From the NCBI GenBank assembly GCA_025360125.1, contig JANYCU010000024.1:58287-122286 (forward strand): a DNA stretch of 64,000 nucleotides. The letters run 5' to 3'. Position numbers and translations under genes: made by a program. The notes beneath the pieces were generated by a model. That model did no database searches and had not been told where the DNA came from. It saw nothing but the letters and a program-made list of their open reading frames with translations. This stretch comes from Armatimonadota bacterium (lineage in GTDB: Bacteria; Armatimonadota; Fimbriimonadia; Fimbriimonadales; Fimbriimonadaceae). Within the stretch, counting starts at the first letter, position 1. Every line of letters starts with the position of its first letter. Shown here piece after piece: positions 1 through 8,239 of the stretch.

Positions 1-189
1 TGCATATATTTGACAACCGATAATGACCTGCTTCACGCCGCTCATACAAGAGCTTCGCTTAGCATCGTCCTTACCGCTATATCCTAATGGCCAAATGAAT
101 GTGCTCAAGCAGCAAAGCGGAAACAAAACCCCAATCCCAAGAAAGGACTTCGCTAGGCATCCAAGCTTCTTCTTCTCAACTGGTTGCAT
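1..189 (-). CDS. H-X9-DG pilin-like protein, partial (sixth tandem paralogue)
   Basis: This reading frame begins with ATG 3 nt after the stop of the upstream paralogue and runs off the window edge, so only the first 63 residues are visible. It has a basic start, a hydrophobic segment at about residues 15-35, then CMSGVKQVIIGCQIYA. That matches the CLSNVKQ...IYE block of the five complete neighbours. The prepilin peptidase signature (G-F-T-L-x-E) is absent. It is the most diverged copy seen. Function is unknown; a cell-envelope, membrane-anchored role is inferred from the family. Confidence 0.7.
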   Translation of the reverse strand, partial: MQPVEKKKLGCLAKSFLGIGVLFPLCCLSTFIWPLGYSGKDDAKRSSCMSGVKQVIIGCQIYA

Positions 190-191
190 GT

Positions 192-785
192 TCACAGGTC
201 CCGATTAACCTCAAGTTTTACTGATTTGACGTGAGAGTCTATGAACCCCTCGGCAAAGGAAGGCCCGTGCGACGACAAAAACCGTTGAGTCTCTTTGGCA
301 TCGTAGCCCCGAATTACATCCCGTAAGTAAGGAGTCTTGGATGGGTCAAGGACTTCTGCTTCTTTAAAAACCCGCTTCCCCGCCGAAAACTCAGGGATCT
401 CTCCCATCAACGAAAGACAATGAGCGTAATCCATCTTCCCCGGCAGACCTTCATTCGATGGTGCTGATGGCCTTTGCGCTTGGATATTTTCCTTTTCTAG
501 TGGGCAATTGTACATTTCATCATTCTTAATGTATGGATGGTTGGCAGCCATAAACGCCTTTGTCTTGTCTGTACCATCGAACGAAAAATAAGGCGGAAGG
601 CAATCATCAGAATCGGCTTCATAAATCGATATCGACGTCATGACCTGCTTTAGATTCGATAAACAGATTGTCCCTGGTGAGCCAGTGTAACGTGCCTGCA
701 AGAAAGGCCAAAGAACAAGCACGAGGACCCCGAGAACGATCAGCCCCAAAAGCCATAACCACGCTACTGGCTTGATTGGCTTCAT
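192..785 (-). CDS. H-X9-DG pilin-like membrane-anchored protein
   Basis: Member of the tandem family related to the Armatimonadota/Planctomycetes prepilin-type H-X9-DG proteins. The chosen start, MKPIKPVAW, puts a single transmembrane helix at about residues 7-26 and has AAGGAG 12 nt upstream. The longer frame up to 914 would overlap the previous gene. After the helix comes CLSNLKQVMTSISIYEADSDDCLPPYFSFDG, the family core, then YLRDVIRGY. At the C terminus the H-X9-DG motif is altered to H-X9-DS. It ends in DL, as its neighbours end in EL or DL. No FTLxE processing site is visible, so it is probably not assembled by the normal prepilin route. Function unknown. Confidence 0.75.
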   Translation of the reverse strand: MKPIKPVAWLWLLGLIVLGVLVLVLWPFLQARYTGSPGTICLSNLKQVMTSISIYEADSDDCLPPYFSFDGTDKTKAFMAANHPYIKNDEMYNCPLEKENIQAQRPSAPSNEGLPGKMDYAHCLSLMGEIPEFSAGKRVFKEAEVLDPSKTPYLRDVIRGYDAKETQRFLSSHGPSFAEGFIDSHVKSVKLEVNRDL

Positions 786-849
786 CGGCCTGGCATACTC
801 CTTGGGAAATTCGCTCACTTTGAACTCATTGTGTGTTCCTTGAAGTGGC

Positions 850-1485
850 TCATAGCTCCGAAAACTCATTAATCGGCGCACTAAACTTCGCGTGGCCATC
901 AAGGTATCCCACATTGAATCCGTTCGGATGGGGCGACAGAAAGCCTTGTTGCTTCATTTTTTGCGTTCCAACCGTGATCGTTCCGTAGCCACGGATCGGG
1001 TCGCGAAGGTATGTCACCTTTGCCGGATCCTCAACCCCCTTCGTTTCCAGCAAGCGGCTGCCGTTCGCGAAATCAGGAATGACTCCGCGCAGCGACAAGC
1101 AGTGAACGTAGTCCATGACCCCTGGAAGTCCCTCTTGACCCGGCGTCGAGCCATCCTTTTTGACATTGGACTGCTCCTGATGACAAAGCAACTCCTGCTT
1201 GTTCATGATGTAATTCGACATCACTTCGATGAACTTCCCTTGGCTTTCCGCTCCGTCAAACGAATAATAGTGCGGGAGGGCTCCGTTGTTATCGGATTCA
1301 TAAATTGCTGTAGCCGTAGAAAGCTGCTTGACGTTCGACAGACACGCAGAACGCAATGATCCTCGATTGCCAGTCGTCACCGGCAACAAAATCGCCGCAA
1401 GTACCCCGAGAATGAGCAGTGCGAAGATTGACTCCGTTATTCGGACTCGAATCGGAACATCCCCTCGCGGATAAAACAGTCTCAT
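850..1485 (-). CDS. H-X9-DG pilin-like membrane-anchored protein
   Basis: Second complete member of the array. A transmembrane segment at about residues 15-35 (ITESIFALLILGVLAAILLPV) still resembles the prepilin helix, including a Glu near its start, but lacks the Gly-Phe cleavage context. The core CLSNVKQLSTATAIYESDNN and the intact C-terminal H-X9-DG (HPNGFNVGYLDG) identify the family. The start ATG lies 24 nt after the neighbour's stop. An exact TATAAT on the minus strand (1503-1498) lies 12 nt upstream of it, so this copy may have its own promoter. Substrate or partner unknown. Confidence 0.8.
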   Translation of the reverse strand: MRLFYPRGDVPIRVRITESIFALLILGVLAAILLPVTTGNRGSLRSACLSNVKQLSTATAIYESDNNGALPHYYSFDGAESQGKFIEVMSNYIMNKQELLCHQEQSNVKKDGSTPGQEGLPGVMDYVHCLSLRGVIPDFANGSRLLETKGVEDPAKVTYLRDPIRGYGTITVGTQKMKQQGFLSPHPNGFNVGYLDGHAKFSAPINEFSEL

Positions 1486-1509
1486 AGCTATAAGCTCATT
1501 ATAGGGGAA

Positions 1510-2148
1510 TTACAAATCCGCCGCGTACTTCTCTTTCTTTTGCCCAGCGTGGCCATCCAGAAAGCCGAACGTGAAATCAGACGATGTGCCGTGTGCTGAG
1601 TGCGGAACACCATTTTCAGTTGAGCGAATGGGATCCCGAAGGTAGGCAGTTGTCTCCGGGTTCGCCACCGCTGTGACATTAAGAATTCGCTTACCGATGT
1701 CATAGTCAGGAATGATCCGTTTCAGCGAATTGCAATGAACGTACGACATCTTCCCCGGAATCGCCAGTTCGCCCGCAACCGGGTTGCCTTCTCGGAAACT
1801 ATGCCGATCGTAAGGACAAACAAACAAGTAATCCGATCCGCTTTGCCCATTTTTGTGAAGGCTAGGCCCTGTTGAAGCGACAAACCAACTAGCCTCGGAT
1901 TGTCCGTCAAATGTGAAATGAGGCGGCAAGCAGTCATCATTGTCGTTGGCATACAAAATAGCTGCTGTCGTTATTTGTTTGACATTCGAGAGACATTCGG
2001 ACTTTCTCATCGCACGATTTTCATTGATACCTGGAACGATGACGATAAGAAAGAAGCCACCGAGAACTCCCAGAATGAGGATGAGCAAGATGATTTCAAA
2101 AACCATCTGAAACCGATTCTTCTTCGCCTGATCGCTAAAAATTCTCAT
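1510..2148 (-). CDS. H-X9-DG pilin-like membrane-anchored protein
   Basis: Third complete member. The start MRIFSDQAKK is preceded by AAGGAG about 10 nt upstream, inside the end of the preceding gene, so the two are translationally coupled. The longer frame up to 2301 is discarded because it would cover the neighbour. A strong helix at about residues 17-38 is followed by CLSNVKQITTAAILYANDNDDCLPPHFTFDG. The C-terminal motif has expanded spacing (H-X11-DG) with GFLDGHAG. Membrane anchoring with the bulk outside the cytoplasm is inferred. Confidence 0.78.
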   Translation of the reverse strand: MRIFSDQAKKNRFQMVFEIILLILILGVLGGFFLIVIVPGINENRAMRKSECLSNVKQITTAAILYANDNDDCLPPHFTFDGQSEASWFVASTGPSLHKNGQSGSDYLFVCPYDRHSFREGNPVAGELAIPGKMSYVHCNSLKRIIPDYDIGKRILNVTAVANPETTAYLRDPIRSTENGVPHSAHGTSSDFTFGFLDGHAGQKKEKYAADL

Positions 2149-2152
2149 TTGT

Positions 2153-2743
2153 TCACAACTCCTTGTTGAAGTCAAGATGTTTGATAACCTTGGCGTGGGT
2201 GTCCAAGTACTCGACTCTAAACCCATCCTCATGCGGCGAGTGGAGCCCGTCGTCTCGCCGCTCAACCGACGTCCTGATCGGGTCTCGCAGGAACGGAACA
2301 ACTCCCAAATCTACAACGTCTTTCTCAGAATTGAGAAGCCGCTTGCCGTCGCTAAAATTAGGAATCACACCCTTCAATGACAAACAGTGAACGTACGACA
2401 TCTTTACCCCAACACCTTCTTGGTCGGACGGCAAATGAGATTGATCCTGAGGACATTTGAACATTTGTTCATTCTTGCTGTATAGATTCAACGCATCAAA
2501 GAATTTCCCAGTACTCTCCGGTCCATCAAACGTGTAATAGGGTGGCAAAACGTCGTCAAAATCTGATTGATAGATAGCCAGGGCTGTTCCCAGTTGCTTA
2601 ACGTTAGAAAGGCATTGGTAAGGATGGGAATATGGCTTCTCGGGAGCAAAGACCGGAAAAAGTATTGCAGCTACCACGAAAATAAAGACCATCCAAAGGA
2701 TGAGTTTCAACCATTGGCTCATTTTTGGTTCGGCTCGGTTCAT
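2153..2743 (-). CDS. H-X9-DG pilin-like membrane-anchored protein
   Basis: Fourth complete member. The start MNRAEPKMSQW has GGAG about 12 nt upstream; a second ATG seven codons later is possible. The helix LKLILWMVFIFVVAAILFPVF ends like the ILFPVF of typical H-X9-DG prepilins, but the FTLIE entry motif is gone. Core CLSNVKQLGTALAIYQSDFDDVLPPYYTFDG; C terminus H-X9-DT (HEDGFRVEYLDT). It starts 6 nt after the stop of the previous gene, consistent with one operon. Confidence 0.78.
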   Translation of the reverse strand: MNRAEPKMSQWLKLILWMVFIFVVAAILFPVFAPEKPYSHPYQCLSNVKQLGTALAIYQSDFDDVLPPYYTFDGPESTGKFFDALNLYSKNEQMFKCPQDQSHLPSDQEGVGVKMSYVHCLSLKGVIPNFSDGKRLLNSEKDVVDLGVVPFLRDPIRTSVERRDDGLHSPHEDGFRVEYLDTHAKVIKHLDFNKEL

Positions 2744-2748
2744 GGTTG

Positions 2749-3357
2749 CTAAAGCTCCGTGTTGATATCGATTTGAAATCGAGCCCGAACATGACAATCA
2801 AGATAGGCAACGTTAACGCCTGCATGTGGACCAATAAAGCCGACTGTGTTCGTTTCCCTATTAGGTCCGTAACCCCGAATCGGATCCCGCATGTACGGGA
2901 TTTTCGAATTGGCTGGATCGTCGTCCCTAACCTTCAAGACTCGTTCACCTTTACTGAAATTGGGAATGAGGCCCTTCAGAGCAAGGCAATGAACATAGGA
3001 CATCTTCTTATCTAGCCCTTCTGACCAATCCTGAGTCGAACCTTGGTCTTTCGAGCACCGATAGATTGTTGGGTCTTTCGCGTAATTGGCCGTCACAGCC
3101 ATAAACTGCGTCGCCTTTTCATGGCCATCAAACGTGAAATACGGAGGAACCTTCTCTTCATTGTCCGCTTCATAAATCGCCACCGAAGTCGAAAGCTGCT
3201 TCAAGTGACTAAGGCAAGAATTATGGTTGCCAGTGTGGCCCCCAGCCAAGATTGGAAACAAAATTGCCGCTACAACGGCGACAACCAGCAAACCCGCCAT
3301 CAGCTCTGCAGCCAAGCGTTTTGGATTTCCCCTTGCCTTCTCGCTAAACAACCTCAT
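2749..3357 (-). CDS. H-X9-DG pilin-like protein, first gene of the array
   Basis: Promoter-proximal member of the six-gene minus-strand array. The N terminus MRLFSEKARGNPKRLAAE is followed by a helix ending ILFPILAG, then CLSHLKQLSTSVAIYEADNEEKVPPYFTFDG. The C-terminal motif is degenerate (H-X8-DC). A TATAAT box lies 11 nt upstream and no good Shine-Dalgarno is visible, so the mRNA leader would be only a few bases. It is transcribed divergently from the epimerase gene at 3398 across 40 bp. The exact role of the family is not known. Confidence 0.8.
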   Translation of the reverse strand: MRLFSEKARGNPKRLAAELMAGLLVVAVVAAILFPILAGGHTGNHNSCLSHLKQLSTSVAIYEADNEEKVPPYFTFDGHEKATQFMAVTANYAKDPTIYRCSKDQGSTQDWSEGLDKKMSYVHCLALKGLIPNFSKGERVLKVRDDDPANSKIPYMRDPIRGYGPNRETNTVGFIGPHAGVNVAYLDCHVRARFQIDINTEL

Positions 3358-3368
3358 GCGCTAATCCC

Positions 3369-3374
3369 ATTATA
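3369..3374 (-). promoter_or_regulatory. -10 box of the pilin-like array
   Basis: Exact TATAAT on the minus strand, 11 nt upstream of the ATG at 3357. No clear TTGACA is found at the usual distance. It shares the 40-bp gap with the divergent CATAAT box at 3386-3391. Confidence 0.5.
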
Positions 3375-3385
3375 CGAAACCCTTC

Positions 3386-3391
3386 CATAAT
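3386..3391 (+). promoter_or_regulatory. -10-like box of the epimerase gene (leaderless type)
   Basis: CATAAT ends exactly 6 nt before the ATG at 3398, which would place the transcription start at or next to the start codon. The same 6-nt arrangement recurs at several genes in this window. Confidence 0.4.
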
Positions 3392-3397
3392 GAACAT

Positions 3398-4372
3398 ATG
3401 AATGTTTTAGTTCTCGGTGGAACCCAATTTATCGGACGCGCGATCGTGCAAGAGCTCCTGAACCGCAAGCACACCGTTACCATTTTCCACCGCGGCAAAA
3501 CCAACGCCGACCTCTTCCCCGAGTGCGCCCATATCCTAGGCGACCGAAACACCGACCTTGCCCTCGCCGACACCCAGGAATGGGATGAAATCGTCGACGT
3601 CTCCTGCTACTATCCCGACCAAGCTCGTGCCGCCGCAAAGCTCCGCACCCGGCACTTCACCTTCATTTCCACCATCAGCGTCTATGACATCAAAGACGCC
3701 GAGGTCCCGCTCACTGAGCAAACCAAGATTTCCGACGGCGAAGAGGGAACCGAAATGACCGCCGCATCTTACGGACCCCTCAAAGTCCGATGTGAAGAAA
3801 TTCTCCGGGAAGCCTTTCCCGATGCCCTTGGCATCGTAAGGCCCGGCATCGTATTCGGACCCCACGACCACACGGGCAGATTCCCCTACTGGGTCTCCCG
3901 CCTCGATCAGTTCGACGAAATTCTCGTCCCCGATGTCCTCAACCAGCCCATGCAATGGGTCCACGTTGCCGATCTCGCCGAGTTCACCGTCCACGTTGGC
4001 GAGCGCCGACTCGTTGGCACCTGGAACACGATCCGACCCACTATCAGCTTCGGAGCACTCCTCGACGAAATCCGGGCCCAAGTCGGCCGCAAACACGAGC
4101 TCGTCCTCGCCTCCCTCGAAGAGTTGGCTACCCAAGAAGTTAAGCCTTGGTCCGATCTCCCCCTCGTCTTCCCCGACGGCGAACGGCATCCAATGTTCAA
4201 ATTCGATCCGAAACACGCAGAATCTGCCGGCCTCCAGCACCGTAGCGTCGCCAAAACCGTCGAATCCACCCTCAAATGGTGCCGAACTGAAGATTTCGCC
4301 GCGAACTTCAAGGGCGGAATGCCCCGAGAAACCGAGACCGCCGTCCTGACCAAACTAAAAGCAAAAGCATGA
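3398..4372 (+). CDS. NAD-dependent epimerase/dehydratase (extended SDR family)
   Basis: 324 residues with a Rossmann N terminus MNVLVLGGTQFIGRAIV (the G-x-x-x-x-x-G pattern of atypical SDRs), STISVYD around the catalytic Ser/Thr, and YGPLK as the Tyr-x-x-x-Lys pair. GIVRPGIVFGPHD follows, the usual substrate-pocket segment of sugar epimerase-like members. The substrate cannot be named from sequence. It overlaps ubiX by 4 nt (ATGA), so the two are co-transcribed, although no shared pathway is obvious. No Shine-Dalgarno is seen; a -10-like box ends 6 nt before the start. Confidence 0.85.
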   Translation: MNVLVLGGTQFIGRAIVQELLNRKHTVTIFHRGKTNADLFPECAHILGDRNTDLALADTQEWDEIVDVSCYYPDQARAAAKLRTRHFTFISTISVYDIKDAEVPLTEQTKISDGEEGTEMTAASYGPLKVRCEEILREAFPDALGIVRPGIVFGPHDHTGRFPYWVSRLDQFDEILVPDVLNQPMQWVHVADLAEFTVHVGERRLVGTWNTIRPTISFGALLDEIRAQVGRKHELVLASLEELATQEVKPWSDLPLVFPDGERHPMFKFDPKHAESAGLQHRSVAKTVESTLKWCRTEDFAANFKGGMPRETETAVLTKLKAKA

Positions 4373-4968
4373 GCACCCGAAAGTTAGTCGTCGCCATAAC
4401 CGGAGCCAGCGGAGCAATCTACGCTCAACGCCTCCTTGTGCACGCCGCAAACCACTTCGACGACATCTATCTTTGCCTTAGCACTCAGGCCCTCCAAGTC
4501 GCCACAACCGAGCTGAATATCACCCTCGACCGCGAAAACTTCGACACCAAAACCTGGCTCGGCAAAGACTATCCCCAAATCAAATTGCTCAACGAAAAGG
4601 ACTACTTCACGCCCCCCGCCAGCGGCTCGTTCCGCCACGACGGAATGGTCATCGTCCCCTGCTCGATGGGCACCGCCGGACGAATCGCCAACGGCATCAG
4701 CAATGATCTCGTGACTCGCGCCGCCGATGTCTGCCTCAAAGAGGGCCGGAAGCTAATCCTCGTCCCCCGCGAGATGCCCTGGAACCTCATCCACCTGCGC
4801 AACATGGTTCAGCTGACCGAGGCCGGTGCAACGATCTTGCCCGCCTGCCCCTCGTGGTACACCAACCCAACCACCCTCGAAGAACTTGCCGACACCGTTG
4901 TCGCAAGAATCCTCCAGAATCTCGGCGTGGAACAAACCATTCAATCCCAGTGGATGCTCGACGAATAA
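4369..4968 (+). CDS. ubiX: Flavin prenyltransferase UbiX
   Basis: 199 residues, the normal family length. UbiX transfers a dimethylallyl group to FMN to make prenylated FMN, the cofactor of UbiD-type decarboxylases. The N-terminal ITGASGAIYAQRLL binds the flavin phosphate. VPCSMGTAGRIANGISNDLVTRAADVCLKEGRKLILVPRE is the strongly conserved central block, and the C-terminal region has the ILPACPSWYTNPTTLEEL signature. A partner ubiD is not in this window. The start overlaps the stop of the upstream epimerase (ATGA). Confidence 0.95.
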   Translation: MSTRKLVVAITGASGAIYAQRLLVHAANHFDDIYLCLSTQALQVATTELNITLDRENFDTKTWLGKDYPQIKLLNEKDYFTPPASGSFRHDGMVIVPCSMGTAGRIANGISNDLVTRAADVCLKEGRKLILVPREMPWNLIHLRNMVQLTEAGATILPACPSWYTNPTTLEELADTVVARILQNLGVEQTIQSQWMLDE

Positions 4969-5042
4969 TTCGGCTTCAAATCGAGTGAAATTAACCCTAA
5001 TCTGGCCATTTTAATGAGCCGACAATAGTGGTAGGCCATCCT

Positions 5043-6665
5043 ATGCTGCCGCACGACCATGCCGAGGAAGTAATTGCTGGAAACGAAGCTGAACGCTTGT
5101 TTCATGCAAATCCCAAGGAAGCTCCCGAGCTTCTTGAGTCGGTTATTGCCCAATACATCACCGACGGCAAGCTAGCGTGCGCGTTTGAAGCCCGACGTTG
5201 GCAGTGCTTTGCCCTCATCGCGAATCTAGAATACGAAAAGGCCGCTGACAAAATCGCCCAATTCATTGCTGAAGCTACCGCTGCGAAAATGCCCATTTAT
5301 GTCGGATACGCCGACATGTCAAACGGCCTCATGTACGCCGCAATAGGAGATTTCGACGGAGCTATCGAATCGCTCGAACGAGCCATCGAAGTTGCATCCG
5401 AAGAGCAAAATCTTGACTTAATCTTGCGAGTTCAGGTTAATATCGCCTACGTCCAAGTTCGACAAGAACGATACGAAGACGCGATTCAAACCCTCAAACA
5501 AACCTTGCGGCAATTTGAAAATGAGCCCGGCTACTCCCTCAATGCGACCATCTTCTACGGTATCGCAGCAGCCCGACTCCAGGTTGCATTCCGAAATCAA
5601 ATCGAAGGAAACACTACCGAAGAATGTCTCGAATTGGCCCAAGCGGCCCTGATAACTGCCGATCAAAACTGCCTCGAAAATAGTCATCTAACGCTCATGA
5701 CTGAGCTAATGGCTTGCCTATTCATTGGTCTTTCAGGCAACCCAGAAAAAGGCCTGCAAGACCTCTTAGAATTAGAAGAAACTGTCCAGAAAAGTGCCGG
5801 ATCTCATCTCAATATATTTTGGGTCACAAAGTGCCAACTGCTCGAGCTCGCTCAGCAGTGGGAAGTCCTCTGCGATGAATCCATTCGATTTCTGAATCAT
5901 ATTGAAAGGTCTCAAGCTTGGGCATTCTATGTACCTGCCCTCAAACAGTCGGCCCGTGCCCTTGCCCAAATTGGGAACTATCAACAGGCATTCGAAAACC
6001 TTTCCCGGTGCTTTAATCGTCCCGATGCAGACTCCCGTCCAAACATCGCTCGGCGAGCAAAAATCGCCTCGATGCAACTAGATTTGGAGAGACAACGGTT
6101 CGATCAAGACATCTTGCGGATGCGCAACAAGTCGCTGATCGAGCGCAACAAGATTCTCGAGCAAGAAGCTCGATTCGATCCGCTCTCAGCCTTGCTCAAT
6201 CGTCGAGGAACCGAAGAAGTCCTTCAACAATATTGCGAACGAAAATTTGCCGATCGTTTCACTATCGCCCTGCTCGACATCGACCACTTCAAGCGAATCA
6301 ACGACAAGTTCGGCCACGCCATCGGTGATCAAGTCATCAATGAGTTTTCCGCCTGTCTCAGCGAGTCATCGACGAACCCGGCCAAGGTTGGTCGTTGGGG
6401 CGGCGAAGAGTTCCTGATCATCTTCGAAAACACTGATTTCGAACGAATGAACGAAATCGGCAAGGCCTTGGTAAACGATATCCGGTCGCTGAACTGGGAT
6501 CACATCCACGCTGGGATGAAAGTCACGGCTTCGGTTGGCCTATCCATGTGGAAAAAAGGCGACTCACTGGATAATGCCGTTCGCATCGCCGACGATATGC
6601 TCTACGAAGTTAAACACCATGGCCGCGACAATTGGCGAGTCTGGTCTCACGACGAAGCTGCCTAA
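5043..6665 (+). CDS. TPR-repeat diguanylate cyclase (GGDEF)
   Basis: About 540 residues. The first two thirds are helical TPR-like repeats (for example the AIGDFDGAIESLERAIEVA and RYEDAIQTLKQTL units), followed by a coiled linker and a C-terminal GGDEF domain. The active site RWGGEEFLI is intact, with FDPLSALLNRRG at the domain entrance and DIDHFKRINDKFGHAIGD for metal binding. It should make cyclic di-GMP from GTP. No membrane segment is seen, so a cytoplasmic enzyme controlled by protein binding to the TPRs is inferred. The ATG at 5043 with GGTAGG upstream is preferred; a GTG at 5028 is the alternative. Confidence 0.88.
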   Translation: MLPHDHAEEVIAGNEAERLFHANPKEAPELLESVIAQYITDGKLACAFEARRWQCFALIANLEYEKAADKIAQFIAEATAAKMPIYVGYADMSNGLMYAAIGDFDGAIESLERAIEVASEEQNLDLILRVQVNIAYVQVRQERYEDAIQTLKQTLRQFENEPGYSLNATIFYGIAAARLQVAFRNQIEGNTTEECLELAQAALITADQNCLENSHLTLMTELMACLFIGLSGNPEKGLQDLLELEETVQKSAGSHLNIFWVTKCQLLELAQQWEVLCDESIRFLNHIERSQAWAFYVPALKQSARALAQIGNYQQAFENLSRCFNRPDADSRPNIARRAKIASMQLDLERQRFDQDILRMRNKSLIERNKILEQEARFDPLSALLNRRGTEEVLQQYCERKFADRFTIALLDIDHFKRINDKFGHAIGDQVINEFSACLSESSTNPAKVGRWGGEEFLIIFENTDFERMNEIGKALVNDIRSLNWDHIHAGMKVTASVGLSMWKKGDSLDNAVRIADDMLYEVKHHGRDNWRVWSHDEAA

Positions 6666-6845
6666 GGTCGCCGTAATAAAATCGCTCCCTCAACTGCTCG
6701 AGAGTCCAGCACACCGAAGCGTTCAATTGCGTTCTTCTGCCCGAGACTTAGCCGTTGAGGGTAAGAAATTTTGATAAGTCAAGCAGAGGCTCTGACCCGT
6801 ATCAGCCAGCAACATATTCCCACTAACTGCGTAAAGATCAAGTAG

Positions 6846-7712
6846 ATGACAAAACGAGTCGTAATTTGTGGCGGGTCTGGCCTCATCGGTTCAGCCTTTG
6901 CCGAGAACCTAACCAGGGCCGGTTACGAGGTCGTCATCGTTTCTCGCCACCCGGAAGACGGCGAAATCGCCTGGAATCAACTCCCCCAAGCCCTCGAAGG
7001 AGCCGTAGCTGTGGTTAACCTGTCCGGCCGAAACATCGCCTGCAAATTCACGTCAGCCAACAAACAAGCAATTCTCTCCTCAAGAATCGACTCAGCGAGA
7101 AAAATCGCCGATGCTATCGAACAATGCACGGTCAAACCGGGCAAATGGATCAACTCGTCAGCAACTGGCTTCTATGGAAATCGAGGTGACGAGTTGCTAA
7201 ACGAATCAAGTCCAGCGGGCCCAGGCTTCCAATCCGAGGTCTGCATCCAATGGGAAGATGCATGCCTCAAAAACCCAGTTCAGATTCCGAAAGTCGTAGT
7301 TCGAACGGGTATCGTCCTTACGGCGCGAGGTGGAGTTCTCAGATCCCTCCTTCCTCTCGTCAAGGGTTTCAATGGTGGTTCCGCCGGAAATGGCAAGCAA
7401 TGGCTTCCGTGGATTCATATCGACGATATCGTCGGAATCTACCGCTGGGCAATCGAAAACGAAACACCAGAGATCATTGGCGGAAGTACCCTCGAACCAG
7501 TCCGCAACCGAGACTTCATGGCGTGGCTTCGCAAAACCTACCATCGACCATGGTCGATTCCCGTCCCCCGCTTCATCATCTCCCTTGTCGGCAAACTCAT
7601 CGGTCCCGACTCCTCCCTTGTCCTCAATTCCAGCCGAGTCATCCCATCAACCCTCACCGACTTCAAATTCAAATTCCCAACGTTAGAATCAATCACGGAA
7701 TCTGATTTGTAG
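6846..7712 (+). CDS. TIGR01777-family NAD(P)-binding epimerase-like protein
   Basis: 288 residues with the nucleotide-binding CGGSGLIGSAFAENL, a VAVVNLSGRNI segment, NSSATGFYGNRGDE (the diagnostic SSATGFYG block of the YfcH/TIGR01777 family) and GNGKQWLPWIHIDDIVG. The C-terminal part is the DUF1731-like cap. Family members are SDR proteins of unsettled substrate. It stands alone, with 180 bp of apparently empty sequence before it. Confidence 0.88.
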   Translation: MTKRVVICGGSGLIGSAFAENLTRAGYEVVIVSRHPEDGEIAWNQLPQALEGAVAVVNLSGRNIACKFTSANKQAILSSRIDSARKIADAIEQCTVKPGKWINSSATGFYGNRGDELLNESSPAGPGFQSEVCIQWEDACLKNPVQIPKVVVRTGIVLTARGGVLRSLLPLVKGFNGGSAGNGKQWLPWIHIDDIVGIYRWAIENETPEIIGGSTLEPVRNRDFMAWLRKTYHRPWSIPVPRFIISLVGKLIGPDSSLVLNSSRVIPSTLTDFKFKFPTLESITESDL

Positions 7713-8237
7713 GGCTAATAGTCAAAGAATCCAAATTCAAATCGAGCCCTATCTCAGGCCCGAAACCTTTTAGGTCGACAGAAGAGTTCGGTGAATCCGG
7801 AAACAGCCATGAAAGGGAGAGTCCTTATGGCTGACTGCCAAAATGACAGTCATTTCTGAGGAAAACGTCTGCCTAGCCGGGGCCATTCCAACCTCGTAGA
7901 TTATCGCATGACTTCAGTAATTCCGGAAACAACCCTGAAGGGGCGACTCTGTGTCAGCCTAGTCTAAGCAGCTTTTGTCGTCTCGGCGACAAAAACTGCG
8001 CAGGGCTGGGTTAAGCAAGAGTCAAAGTCTTTTCGATGGCCGTTCGTTGGCACATCCGAAGATACATAGTTATGGGTAAGCGGCCCCGCCGCCCCGTCGG
8101 CCAAACCGTTCAACTTCTTTCCATCTTCTCCGTCTTGTTTCGCTTCCCTCGCTTGTTTCGCTTCCGGCGCTTCTTCCGCTCTATCTAAATAAGGTAATAT
8201 TTCGAATCCATTTACCGCTGAGAGCGCATTTTTTGTC
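7713..8237. other. Intergenic region with two degenerate REP-like copies
   Basis: 525 bp without a convincing gene. Two imperfect copies of a short block occur at 7796-7824 and 7922-7950 (CCGGAAACA, then a GAA-GGG-GAGTC-like tract). They resemble the left half of the REP-like elements near 19770 and 58213. The last 60 bp presumably carry the tig promoter; no clear hexamers can be assigned. Confidence 0.4.
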
Positions 8238-8239
8238 AT
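7964..8239 (-). CDS. Doubtful small ORF divergent to tig
   Basis: A 91-codon frame starting at an ATG that overlaps the tig start codon on the other strand. Its product is polar and charged, with two adjacent KQ-rich repeats (EAKQAREAKQDGEDG), no signal peptide and no known domain. The overlap with tig and the lack of a visible ribosome site argue against it. It is listed only because nothing else explains this stretch. Confidence 0.2.
   Translation of the reverse strand: MTKNALSAVNGFEILPYLDRAEEAPEAKQAREAKQDGEDGKKLNGLADGAAGPLTHNYVSSDVPTNGHRKDFDSCLTQPCAVFVAETTKAA

Noticed and set aside
3536..4240. Long antisense frames inside the epimerase gene
   Set aside because: They mirror a strongly supported gene and encode low-complexity Gly/Asp/Glu-rich shadows without start signals.
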